Part shown: piece by piece, positions 17,853 to 26,419 of the stretch
How positions within the stretch are numbered: position 1 is the stretch's first letter
Layout of the letters: each line of letters starts with the position of its first letter
Origin: Pseudomonas sp. R4-35-07
Lineage (GTDB): Bacteria; Pseudomonadota; Gammaproteobacteria; Pseudomonadales; Pseudomonadaceae
Length of the DNA stretch: 64,000 nt
Assembly: GCF_003852235.1 (NCBI RefSeq)
Contig: NZ_CP027732.1
Span: 4,526,001-4,590,000, forward strand
Direction of reading: 5' to 3'
Program-made: the position numbers and the translations under genes
The notes under the pieces: model-generated
Told to the model about the DNA's origin: nothing
Seen by the model: only the letters and a program-made list of their open reading frames with translations
The model's database searches: none

Positions 17853-17959
17853 GATCGTTCCCACGCTCTGCGTGGGAATGCCTCACTGGACGCTCTGCGT
17901 CCGCTTTTGTGGCGCAGAGCGCCACTGGCTGCATTCCCACGCAGAGCGTGGGAACGATC
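17853..17959. repeat. palindromic repeat, CGTTCCCACGC family
   Basis: The GATCGTTCCCACGC and GCGTGGGAACGATC arms are perfectly inverted. It is inserted between arcB and arcC, directly before the arcC Shine-Dalgarno. It may act as an RNA-stability element within the operon. Confidence 0.85.
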
Positions 17960-17979
17960 ATTTCAGAAGGATTTGCATT

Positions 17980-18909
17980 ATGCGCATCGTCGTAGCCTTG
18001 GGCGGCAACGCCCTCCTGCGCCGTGGTGAACCCATGACCGCAGACAACCAACGCGCCAATATCCGCATCGCCACCGAACAGATTGCCAAGATCCACCCCG
18101 GCAACGAGCTGGTGATCGCCCACGGCAACGGCCCGCAGGTCGGCCTGCTGTCGTTGCAGGCCGCGGCCTACACCAGCGTTTCGCCGTACCCGCTGGACGT
18201 ACTCGGGGCCGAGACCGAAGGCATGATCGGCTACATCATCGAACAGGAACTGGGCAACCTGCTGGATTTCGAAGTGCCCTTCGCCACCCTGCTCACACAA
18301 GTGGAAGTCGACGTCAACGACCCAGCGTTCCAGAACCCGACCAAGCCAATCGGCCCGGTGTACGCCAAGGCCGAAGCGGAAAAACTTGCTGCCGAAAAAG
18401 GCTGGGCCATCGCCCCCGACGGCGACAAATACCGTCGCGTGGTTGCCAGCCCGCGCCCGAAACGCATCTTCGAAATCCGCCCGATCAAATGGCTGTTGGA
18501 GAAGAAAGCCATTGTGATCTGCGCTGGCGGCGGCGGTATCCCCACGATGTATGGCGAAGACGGCAAGCTCAAAGGCATTGAAGCGGTGATCGATAAAGAC
18601 CTCTGCTCATCGCTGCTGGCCGCGCAACTGGACGCCGATTTGCTGGTGATCGCCACCGACGTCAACGCGGCATTCATTGACTTCGGCAAGCCCACCCAGA
18701 AGGCCATCGGCCAGGCTCACCCCGACGCCATGGAACAACTCGGCTTCGCCGCCGGTTCCATGGGCCCCAAGGTGCAAGCGGCCTGCGAGTTCGCCCGCCA
18801 GACTGGCAAAACCGCGGTGATCGGTTCACTCTCGGACATCGAAGCCATCGTCCAGGGCAGCGCCGGCACACGCATCAGCACGGCAACCGCTGGCATCAGC
18901 TATCTGTGA
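17980..18909 (+). CDS. arcC: carbamate kinase
   Basis: 309 residues from [19 protein letters not shown] behind AGAAGGA. It carries the amino-acid-kinase motifs [21 protein letters not shown] and CAGGGGIP, plus TDVNAAF and [10 protein letters not shown] near the C-terminus. It makes ATP from carbamoyl phosphate, the energy-yielding step of the ADI pathway. The longer open frame into the repeat upstream is not coding. Confidence 0.97.
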   Translation: MRIVVALGGNALLRRGEPMTADNQRANIRIATEQIAKIHPGNELVIAHGNGPQVGLLSLQAAAYTSVSPYPLDVLGAETEGMIGYIIEQELGNLLDFEVPFATLLTQVEVDVNDPAFQNPTKPIGPVYAKAEAEKLAAEKGWAIAPDGDKYRRVVASPRPKRIFEIRPIKWLLEKKAIVICAGGGGIPTMYGEDGKLKGIEAVIDKDLCSSLLAAQLDADLLVIATDVNAAFIDFGKPTQKAIGQAHPDAMEQLGFAAGSMGPKVQAACEFARQTGKTAVIGSLSDIEAIVQGSAGTRISTATAGISYL

Positions 18910-18927
18910 AGTAGAGGAGATTTGCCT

Positions 18928-19290
18928 ATGGCTACCTTTGAACCGGGACACTTGCACGTCGAGCGTCACGCGCTGAACAAAGACGACTACAGCTACAACC
19001 TGTGCATCGACTATGAAGTCAGCCAGGACCCCAAGGAAGGCAAGGGCATGTTGTTCAAACTGCACGGTTCGGTGCAGGGCAAGGACCTCAAGGAGGAGTT
19101 TTTCCTGCCCAAGGACCAGGCCTTCGACTTTGCGCGGCATGCGATGAATATCGCGCAGAAATACGGCATGCCGAAAACGGCCGTGTTGAATGGCTCGATG
19201 CACAAGCAGTACGACTTGATGTTCGAAGATGTGCGGCACCAGCTGGATGTGAAATCGGGCGACCCGATCAAGCCTGAGCACCTGGCATAG
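18928..19290 (+). CDS. DUF5064 family protein
   Basis: 120 residues behind AGAGGAGA, 18 bases after arcC. It is soluble, slightly acidic, with alternating charged strands (FEPGHLHVERHALNKDDYSYN) and no known motif. The DUF5064 family is essentially limited to pseudomonads and often sits at the end of arc-type operons. Its function is unknown; co-transcription with arcC suggests expression under the same oxygen/arginine control. Confidence 0.75.
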   Translation: MATFEPGHLHVERHALNKDDYSYNLCIDYEVSQDPKEGKGMLFKLHGSVQGKDLKEEFFLPKDQAFDFARHAMNIAQKYGMPKTAVLNGSMHKQYDLMFEDVRHQLDVKSGDPIKPEHLA

Positions 19291-19322
19291 CCAGGGTGTA
19301 TTGACACAACACTGTTCAAAAA

Positions 19323-19411
19323 TGTGGGAGGGGGCTTGCTCCCGATAGCGGTGGATCAGCTGATAAATCTTTGGCTGACACACCGCTATCGGGGGCAAGC
19401 CCCCTCCCACA
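19323..19411. repeat. REP doublet (REPIN), GTGGGAGGGGGCTTGC family
   Basis: Two inverted copies lie between the DUF5064 gene and gcsR. The inner arms GATAGCGGTG and CACCGCTATC extend the pairing. Confidence 0.9.
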
Positions 19412-19478
19412 TTTTTGATCTCCATCACCTGTCAGGCATACTTGCCGTCTCTCGCACGCCAGAACCCAACACCATTCC

Positions 19479-20987
19479 ATGCGTATCCACGTCAGCTTCA
19501 TCGATCGCGTCGGCATCACCCAGGAAGTCCTGGCCTTGCTCGGTGGGCGCAATCTCAACCTGGATGCGGTGGAAATGGTGCCGCCCAACGTCTATATCGA
19601 CGCGCCGACCTTGAGCGCCGAGGTGCTCGAGGAACTGCGCGATGCGTTGTTCAGCGTGCAGGGCGTGCAGGCGGTGACCGTGGTCGACATCCTCCCCGGC
19701 CAACGCCGCCACCTGCAACTCGACGCGCTGTTGGCGGCCATGACCGACCCGGTACTGGCCCTGGACAGCGCGGGCAAGATCCTGCTGGCCAACCCGGCGC
19801 TGATCGCTCTTTACGGGCGCGAACCGGCCGGGGAAAGCATCGCCGAGCTGTTCAACGATCCAGGGCTACTCAACACCTTGCTGGAGCACGGCTTCCGCCT
19901 GCCGCTACGCGAGATCAGCGTGAACGGCCAGACCCTGCTGCTGGACGCCACACCGATCACCGATGCCGGCGCCCTGCTCACCCTCTACCCGCCCAACCGC
20001 ATCGGCGAGCAATTGTCGGCGCTGCACCACGACCATGCCGAAGGATTCGACGCGCTGTTGGGCGAATCCCCGGCGATCCGCACCTTGAAGGCGCGTGCGC
20101 AGCGCGTGGCCGCGCTGGATGCGCCGCTGTTGATCCAGGGTGAAACGGGCACCGGCAAAGAGTTGGTGGCACGCGCCTGTCATGCGATCAGCGCACGTCA
20201 CAGCGCACCCTTTCTGGCCTTGAACTGCGCCGCACTGCCGGAAAATCTCGCCGAAAGTGAATTGTTCGGCTACGCCCCCGGTGCCTTTACCGGCGCACAA
20301 CGGGGTGGCAAGCCGGGGCTGATGGAGCTGGCCAACCAAGGCACGGTGTTCCTCGACGAGATCGGCGAAATGTCGCCGTACCTGCAGGCCAAGTTGCTGC
20401 GCTTTTTAAACGACGGCAGCTTTCGCCGGGTGGGCGGCGACCGCGAAGTGAAGGTTAATGTGCGCATTCTCAGCGCCACCCACCGCAACCTGGAAAAAAT
20501 GGTCAGCGAAGGCACCTTTCGCGAAGACCTGTTCTACCGTCTCAACGTGCTCAACGTTGAAGTGCCGCCGTTGCGCGAGCGCGGCCAGGACATCCTGCTG
20601 CTGGCCCGCTACTTCATGCAGCAGGCCTGCGCGCAGATCCAGCGACCGGTGTGTCGCCTGGCGCCCGGCACCTATCCGGCGCTGCTGGGCAACCGTTGGC
20701 CGGGCAATGTGCGCCAGCTGCAGAACGTGATCTTCCGCGCCGCCGCCATTTGCGAAAGCAGCCTGGTGGACATCGGCGACCTGGACATCGCCGGCACCTC
20801 GGTGGCCCGCCAGAGCGACGGTGAAATCGACAGCCTCGAACAGGCCGTCGAGGATTTCGAACGCAGCCTGCTGGAGAAACTCTACGTCAGCTATCCCTCC
20901 ACGCGGCAGTTGGCCAGCCGCTTGCAGACCTCCCATACCGCCATCGCCCATCGCTTGCGCAAGTACGGCATTCCCGGCAAACCCTGA
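19479..20987 (+). CDS. gcsR: TyrR-like sigma-54 enhancer-binding protein, glycine-responsive regulator GcsR
   Basis: 502 residues. An ACT domain (about 1-75) is followed by a PAS-like domain (about 80-185), an AAA+ sigma-54 activation domain (about 190-425) and a C-terminal HTH (about 455-500, RQLASRLQTSHTAIAHRLRKYG). The AAA+ domain has Walker A GETGTGKE at 221-228, the sigma-54-contact loop GAFTGA at 268-273 and Walker B FLDEIGEMS. This order is that of TyrR/PhhR/GcsR. It is assigned to GcsR because the gcv operon lies nearby and carries matching upstream sites and a -24/-12 promoter. In P. aeruginosa GcsR activates the glycine cleavage operon in response to glycine. Confidence 0.85.
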   Translation: MRIHVSFIDRVGITQEVLALLGGRNLNLDAVEMVPPNVYIDAPTLSAEVLEELRDALFSVQGVQAVTVVDILPGQRRHLQLDALLAAMTDPVLALDSAGKILLANPALIALYGREPAGESIAELFNDPGLLNTLLEHGFRLPLREISVNGQTLLLDATPITDAGALLTLYPPNRIGEQLSALHHDHAEGFDALLGESPAIRTLKARAQRVAALDAPLLIQGETGTGKELVARACHAISARHSAPFLALNCAALPENLAESELFGYAPGAFTGAQRGGKPGLMELANQGTVFLDEIGEMSPYLQAKLLRFLNDGSFRRVGGDREVKVNVRILSATHRNLEKMVSEGTFREDLFYRLNVLNVEVPPLRERGQDILLLARYFMQQACAQIQRPVCRLAPGTYPALLGNRWPGNVRQLQNVIFRAAAICESSLVDIGDLDIAGTSVARQSDGEIDSLEQAVEDFERSLLEKLYVSYPSTRQLASRLQTSHTAIAHRLRKYGIPGKP

Positions 20988-20996
20988 ACCCACCCT

Positions 20997-23900
20997 TCAC
21001 CAGAATGAGCGCCGTCCGCGGTGCTTGACTGAACCTTTAGCGCTGAAAAACAGTTGCTCGGCCATGGGTGCGCTGATGCGCGAATAGTAGATCGCGATGA
21101 CATCCCGGTCGGTCTTGTCAGCGAGGCTGCGGAAACTCATGAAGCGCTGCTCCGGCCGCTTCAAATGGCCGGCGTTGTAAGCGCTGTCGGGTGTGGTGAG
21201 CGTCGTGTAATGAAAGTGTGCATACGCCAGGACCTTGCCCTGCTTGTCCTTGACCACATACTCCTGCAAAAAATCATCGACGCGCTTGAGTGCGATACGC
21301 CCCTCGATGCGTAGTATCAGCACCTGATCCTGGGCATGGAGCCAGGCAATCCCGTCCTCATCGGGAGGCAAACGCTTGAGCATGTCGATACGCAACAGTC
21401 GCCCCTGTTCCAGGTAACGGCGGGAGACCTGCTCCAATTCATCGAGCAGGGCCTGCGATACGGCATCGGGCGCTTCAGGCAGCGCCTTGCGAATCTTCTC
21501 GGCAACGGCCCTGATCGCTTCGGACTGCCGCGTCAACCGGGCCTGGACGTTGTCCGCCACGTTGGAGGCAAGCGCTTCGGCACGGGCCTGCTGCTGCACA
21601 ATGGGTTCTCTGTCCAGCAGCCGACGGGCATCGCGCTTGAGGTTTTCCAGGGAGCGTATCGGGCGTGGCACCACGGCGACCGCCTCGGGAATCGCTTCGA
21701 ACTCCGCCGAACCCACCCGCTGATGCAAGCTGACGACCACCGTCTGGTCGACAGGGCTGATGAGATCCACGATGTCTTCGCTCGCCTGCGGCGTGCGCGC
21801 ACGAACCCGCCCCAACTGATAGCGTCTCTTTGAGTCACGTACCAGCCGTTGACCTGCACCGGGCGTGCGCACGGTGGTGGGTTGGGGGTTACGCTCTTGC
21901 TCGCGGAGCAGTTTGGCCAACGCTATTCTCGATTCCTGTTCCAGGCTGAGGATCGCCTCTTCCACCGGCACCTCGATGTCCCCATGAATCAAGTCCGGCG
22001 CGGCTGCACGGTATTCATCCAGTATCGCCCGCGATCCGGCGTACTCATGCAGAATGGCCTGGATCCCATCGATGCGCTGCTGCACGCTCAGCACGCCGGC
22101 TTCGTCAATAGTCTTCTGGGATTGGGCCGATTGAATCGCCTCGTCAATCGCCACCTTGACCCGACTGACATCGTCGCGCTCTTCAGGCAGGGGCTGCCGG
22201 CGCCATATCAGCTGTTTCAGCGTCTGTAGCTGCAAGGTCCTCCAGTCCAGTGGCAAGCCATGGGAAGAAGGCGCCAGTTCGCCGATGTACGATTTATATC
22301 CAGGAATGCTCAGCAACCGCTCGTAAAAGACGCGCTCCCAAAAGCTCAAGTTGACCATCTTGTCCTGGAATTCGCCGATCTTTCGCGCTTCCTCGGTCAG
22401 CGCACCGTAAGCTGCCTGGACGGCGGCCACGTCCTCGTGTTCCAACTGCGCCGTCAATTGATCCAGACTCACTTTGGAAAACTGCTCTTGCATGCGATTG
22501 AACTTCAATACGTACATTCGCCGGCGCATGGTTTTAAGCATGTCCTCCAATTGCAAACTGTGCTCTCTTTCAAAACCATCCACGGGCCTATTGGCGTTTT
22601 TTTGCACCAGCACATTAAGTTTTTTTAGTTGCACCTCCTCTTTTTTCTCCAGTTCCTTCAAAAAGCGCGCCCTGGCGTTTTGCCGCAGTGAGTCGGTGAA
22701 TAGACCTTCAGCACTTAAATGCGCCTTTTCGCACAGGTTTTCGGCGGCAATGACCACGCGTTCAGCGTTCGTCAACTCGGCGCTCACTTCGTTGTACGCC
22801 TGCTGCAGCGCGAGGTTTTTCTGTTCGATTTGCGCACGCTGCCCGATGGCGGTGTTCTTGAGTTGACCACCGATCAAGCGCAGGCCCAGGTCGACTTTCC
22901 AGGCACCGCGCGCATTCTTCCTGAGCCAGGGGCCAAGGCGCTGGGAGTTCCTGAGGTCAAATAGACGCCAGCCCGCCTCAACAGCCCTCACGCCATACAG
23001 CTTGCCGTCTATCAGCGTGTAGTTTTCAACGCTGGCGACGGCACTGTCACTCAGCACCTGAACCCCACCGCGCACAGGGCTGTCGGCCGAGACAATCGTG
23101 GGCCGCTCAGGCCAACGTTCTCCACGCTGGGGTGACCATTGGAACGTCTCCAACTGCGCCTGCTGCTGCGGGGTAAGCCTGAACCGTGAGTTGGCCCAGG
23201 AATAATCCATGGCGGTTATATCGGCGAGTGAACGCTGCCAGGCAAACGTCGACGCCGACTGGCGAACGTGGTTGGGCGGGATCACCTCCGGAGCCGACAC
23301 CACGCCTGTCGTAACGGTTTTGATCGCGCGCAGGCGTAAACGCTGATCCAGCGTGACCACGGGGCTCAGCAGCAGGCCGGCCACACTGCCCATCAATTCG
23401 GCGAGGGCATTGGCCGTGTCTTCACGACTGGCCTGGGCCGGTAAAGCCAGGACCGTCCGAAAGGTCCTGAAGGTTTGGAACAGCCAGCCCGCGACCGCCA
23501 CGGGCCCTCTGATCATGGGCAACAACGCATTGAACAATTGCCAGAGATCATTCTTGAACAAGGTCCAGCGCAATGCCTGGTTCGACGCAGACTGCTTCAC
23601 CGCGAGCTGCCACAGGCTTTGGGCGTTGTCATCGAAGACGGCCGCCAGAAAATCGCCCTGCACCGGCTCATCGCTGAGCAGCGCCGGGCTTGAGCTGGGC
23701 TGCACGTCGTATTCATCGCCTTGAAGAAAACGCTGAACGTGAGGACGCAAAAAGCCGCCATTGCCAAACACGGCCCGGCTGTCCTCCGGCAGACGCTGCA
23801 GCACCACGCTTTGCAGGTCGCTGCCCATTCGCGCGATCTCGTCGAGCAACGCCTGGCGGCTGGGGAATTGTTGCAACACGGCCTCGGTTTGATCCGGCCG

Positions 23901-25667
23901 ATAAAGAATATGGGGCAATTGGCTGTTGTCACGCGGGCCGATGACAAACAGGTTATCCGCTCGATGGGCAAGCCCCCCGGCATGGATCAGAAATGCCAGA
24001 GGCCGGGCCGCTATCACTTCACCGTCGATCACACGCTTTTGCGGATCGTCCTGCAGCACCGCTCGCACCACCAAGGCGCCGGCCCGAGTAAAGCCATAGC
24101 GCCGGCGCAGGCTGTTTTCAAGGGCGCGCATCGGCAGTTGGATCGCCATCTGATCAACGAACAATCGACGCCGCCGTGCGGACTCCGCCGGGTCGGCTAT
24201 CAGCGCATGTTCAAGCAGTGCGGGGTAGTGCTTGCCCACATCCACGCGTTCGATCAGTTGCTTGAGGTACGCCGGCGTGATCCATCCGGGCACCTGACCC
24301 GGCGAGGTCTGATTGCTGATCTGCACGCGGGCATAGGCCGTGGCGAAGGGGTTTTCCAGCGACCATTGGGTCAAGGTCCTGGAGGTGCGTTGCGTCCAGC
24401 CGACGGTTGCGCCCTGGGTGTGTTCGAAGGTTAGAAGGTAATCGTCCGGGTTGATAAGCGCTTGCGTGGGGTGGTCCAGGCGCATTTGCCGTTGCAGGGC
24501 TTTGTGTGCATACACATCGATAGGGTCAAGGCCATCCAGGAATGACGCACCACCGGTGACTCGCTGCGAGCGCTCCAGGCGTTCGAGCCACTGACCATAC
24601 ACCAGGCGATCGGCCCTGTTGGCCTGTTGCAGCCAGACAGGCAGCTGCTCTTCGTGAGGTTGCTGGAGGTAATCCGGGTCGAACCAGGCCAAGGGCGACG
24701 TGAGGGTGATGAACAGGTTTTCATAGCTGCCAATGTCGGGAAGTGCTGACCAGTCGAGCCGATACAGGGTGCGAAGCTGACGCTCGAGCAAGGTCTGGGC
24801 CAAAGCCTCGAACACATCGCACATCGGCTCACGAAGCACCCAGTTGACGGGCACTCCGGGCAGGTAGTGGTTCATGTAGCGAGGTAACAGGTTACCCAAC
24901 GCGTCCGGGGTATCGAGCTTCAGCAGGTTCATCGCCGGGACGTAGACCAGAGTGATTTGCTGGCCCTGGACCTGCCGCTGCAGGACCAACAGCGGCAGCC
25001 ATTCGCCACCGTGACCATCCTGGGCGGCATAGACTTGATAGATGCGCAGCACATGAGGTTTGTCCAGCGCCTCTCGGTCCGCTTGGTACGCCCAAAGTTC
25101 CTGGTAATCATTGCCCAGCCCCAGCAGCCATCCCGCTTGCTCCGGTGTCAACGGCGGATTCTGCCGCGCCGTGAGCAGGCATGCTCTTAATTGCTCACGG
25201 ACTGCATACCAGCGACTTCTGGCCACACCGGGCACGTCAGCATTCCAGTACTCCACCAACCGCTCGCAAAACCCCGCGAGCACGCCGAGTGCCAGGGTGT
25301 TGAGCATCAATTCAATGTCATCCACGCTGATGGCTTCGGTCACCGGTTGGAAAACCTCCGCTCCCGACCGGATCAACAATTGATGATGCCCTGGCGTGTA
25401 GTTCAACGCTTCGCCACTCATGCAGCGTTTAATCAACGCATCGCTCAAGGCGATGAGTTGCGTGTAGTGACCGCCCGGCTGTGTCACGCCGATCCAGCTA
25501 TTGCTCGCCTGGAGGCGGGAACCGGCAAACCATTCGCTTATCCACGCCTGGATCATCGATTGGGCCACCTCGGTCAGGCTCAGGCGGTGGGCAAACACTT
25601 TGGCCAAGTAATCGCGGGACTTCCGGGCCTGGGTGAGTTCCGGGGAATTTGCAGTTGAAGCACACAT
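20997..25667 (-). CDS. very large dermonecrotic-toxin-like (DUF6543) protein
   Basis: About 1,556 residues. The N-terminal third has the look of Pseudomonas DUF6543 'dermonecrotic toxin domain' proteins (EWLPLLVLQRQVQGQQITLVYVPAM, then a long FITLTSPLAWFDPDYLQQ region). A hydrophobic stretch around residues 745-800 (PVAVAGWLFQTFRTF, then MGSVAGLLLSPVV) could insert in a membrane. Long Lys/Glu-rich coiled coils follow in the middle (about 960-1100) and again before a basic C-terminus ending KHRGRRSFW. No signal peptide, secretion tag, PAAR/VgrG or immunity gene is adjacent. It is convergent with gcsR and upstream of gcvH on the other strand. The start is uncertain: ATG at 25667 was chosen; ATG 25676 and GTG 25697 are in frame. 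Confidence 0.7.
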   Translation of the reverse strand: MCASTANSPELTQARKSRDYLAKVFAHRLSLTEVAQSMIQAWISEWFAGSRLQASNSWIGVTQPGGHYTQLIALSDALIKRCMSGEALNYTPGHHQLLIRSGAEVFQPVTEAISVDDIELMLNTLALGVLAGFCERLVEYWNADVPGVARSRWYAVREQLRACLLTARQNPPLTPEQAGWLLGLGNDYQELWAYQADREALDKPHVLRIYQVYAAQDGHGGEWLPLLVLQRQVQGQQITLVYVPAMNLLKLDTPDALGNLLPRYMNHYLPGVPVNWVLREPMCDVFEALAQTLLERQLRTLYRLDWSALPDIGSYENLFITLTSPLAWFDPDYLQQPHEEQLPVWLQQANRADRLVYGQWLERLERSQRVTGGASFLDGLDPIDVYAHKALQRQMRLDHPTQALINPDDYLLTFEHTQGATVGWTQRTSRTLTQWSLENPFATAYARVQISNQTSPGQVPGWITPAYLKQLIERVDVGKHYPALLEHALIADPAESARRRRLFVDQMAIQLPMRALENSLRRRYGFTRAGALVVRAVLQDDPQKRVIDGEVIAARPLAFLIHAGGLAHRADNLFVIGPRDNSQLPHILYRPDQTEAVLQQFPSRQALLDEIARMGSDLQSVVLQRLPEDSRAVFGNGGFLRPHVQRFLQGDEYDVQPSSSPALLSDEPVQGDFLAAVFDDNAQSLWQLAVKQSASNQALRWTLFKNDLWQLFNALLPMIRGPVAVAGWLFQTFRTFRTVLALPAQASREDTANALAELMGSVAGLLLSPVVTLDQRLRLRAIKTVTTGVVSAPEVIPPNHVRQSASTFAWQRSLADITAMDYSWANSRFRLTPQQQAQLETFQWSPQRGERWPERPTIVSADSPVRGGVQVLSDSAVASVENYTLIDGKLYGVRAVEAGWRLFDLRNSQRLGPWLRKNARGAWKVDLGLRLIGGQLKNTAIGQRAQIEQKNLALQQAYNEVSAELTNAERVVIAAENLCEKAHLSAEGLFTDSLRQNARARFLKELEKKEEVQLKKLNVLVQKNANRPVDGFEREHSLQLEDMLKTMRRRMYVLKFNRMQEQFSKVSLDQLTAQLEHEDVAAVQAAYGALTEEARKIGEFQDKMVNLSFWERVFYERLLSIPGYKSYIGELAPSSHGLPLDWRTLQLQTLKQLIWRRQPLPEERDDVSRVKVAIDEAIQSAQSQKTIDEAGVLSVQQRIDGIQAILHEYAGSRAILDEYRAAAPDLIHGDIEVPVEEAILSLEQESRIALAKLLREQERNPQPTTVRTPGAGQRLVRDSKRRYQLGRVRARTPQASEDIVDLISPVDQTVVVSLHQRVGSAEFEAIPEAVAVVPRPIRSLENLKRDARRLLDREPIVQQQARAEALASNVADNVQARLTRQSEAIRAVAEKIRKALPEAPDAVSQALLDELEQVSRRYLEQGRLLRIDMLKRLPPDEDGIAWLHAQDQVLILRIEGRIALKRVDDFLQEYVVKDKQGKVLAYAHFHYTTLTTPDSAYNAGHLKRPEQRFMSFRSLADKTDRDVIAIYYSRISAPMAEQLFFSAKGSVKHRGRRSFW

Positions 25668-25767
25668 GGGACGCATCCTGATAACGGGATGGCGCACGTT
25701 AAAGCGCGGTGGGGCATCCGTTACGGTAGATAGATCGCGCAGGCAGACGCTAAAAGCGACGCCTATC

Positions 25768-25785
25768 CGTACTGAAAGCGCTACA
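25768..25785 (-). promoter_or_regulatory. GcsR-type upstream site 1
   Basis: On the minus strand it reads TGTAGCG-CTTT-CAGTACG, a 7-4-7 arrangement matching the published GcsR site pattern (TGTAACG-N4-CGTTCCG). It lies 19 bp from the next site, on the same face of the helix scale as a tandem array. Confidence 0.55.
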
Positions 25786-25786
25786 G

Positions 25787-25804
25787 CGTAACGATTTCGC
25801 TACA
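25787..25804 (-). promoter_or_regulatory. GcsR-type upstream site 2
   Basis: TGTAGCG-AAAT-CGTTACG on the minus strand, the best overall fit to the 7-4-7 GcsR pattern among the sites here. Confidence 0.65.
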
Positions 25805-25867
25805 ACCCTGTTTTTTGCGCGCCATGCAAGGCTTTGATCCACATAGGCTTTTTTTCGCAGGTCTGGC

Positions 25868-25885
25868 TGTAGCGAAATCGCTACA
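25868..25885. promoter_or_regulatory. GcsR-type upstream site 3 (palindrome)
   Basis: TGTAGCG-AAAT-CGCTACA lies within an 11-bp-arm inverted repeat (25865-25888). It is near-identical to site 2 and lies about 65 bp before the -24 element, suited to a looping activator. Confidence 0.65.
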
Positions 25886-25949
25886 GCCGAAACACATCAC
25901 CCTATAGCCAAACTTAGTAACCAGCTGATTTATAACGAATTGATGGAAT

Positions 25950-25965
25950 TGGCCGCAATATTGCT
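25950..25965 (+). promoter_or_regulatory. sigma-54 (-24/-12) promoter of gcvHP
   Basis: TGGCCGCAATATTGCT has GG and GC at the exact sigma-54 spacing, against the consensus TGGCAC-N5-TTGCW with changes only at two less conserved positions. It lies 60 bases before the gcvH start and downstream of the GcsR-type sites, with the activator gene gcsR nearby. Confidence 0.75.
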
Positions 25966-26025
25966 AAGCAACTCCTCATTATTCCAATCCCGTCCACCAG
26001 ACGAATCTGGCCCTGAGGAGTTTCC

Positions 26026-26409
26026 ATGAGCGAGTTGCGTTTCACTGAAGATCACGAATGGCTGCGCGCCGAAGCCGATGGCAGCGTCACCGTGGGTATC
26101 ACCGCTTTCGCGCAGAACGCGCTGGGTGATGTGGTTTTCGTGCAACTGCCGGAGTTGCAGGCCTACGACAAGGGCGCTGAAGCCTCCACCGTGGAGTCGG
26201 TCAAGGCCGCCAGCGGCGTGTACATGCCGTTGGACGGTGAAGTGCTGGAAGTGAACGACAAACTCGATGGCAGCCCGGAGCTGGTCAACGAAGACCCGAT
26301 GGGCGAAGGTTGGTTCTTCCGCTTTAAACCGGCTGATGCCGAGGCGGTCGCTAAACTGCTGGATCAGGATGCGTACGACCGCCTGATCAAAGCCAACGCC
26401 GAAGCCTGA
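26026..26409 (+). CDS. gcvH: glycine cleavage system H protein
   Basis: 127 residues with the lipoylated Lys in [17 protein letters not shown] (Lys60). It shuttles the aminomethyl group between the P, T and L proteins. A strong Shine-Dalgarno (TGAGGAG) precedes it. gcvP follows after 10 bases, so the two are surely co-translated. Confidence 0.96.
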   Translation: MSELRFTEDHEWLRAEADGSVTVGITAFAQNALGDVVFVQLPELQAYDKGAEASTVESVKAASGVYMPLDGEVLEVNDKLDGSPELVNEDPMGEGWFFRFKPADAEAVAKLLDQDAYDRLIKANAEA

Positions 26410-26419
26410 GGAGCGCGCC

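Larger units (their letters stand above)
25668..26025 (+). other. regulatory gap before gcvH
   Basis: No gene seen. It holds three TyrR/GcsR-like sites and a sigma-54 promoter, annotated one by one. Confidence 0.6.
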
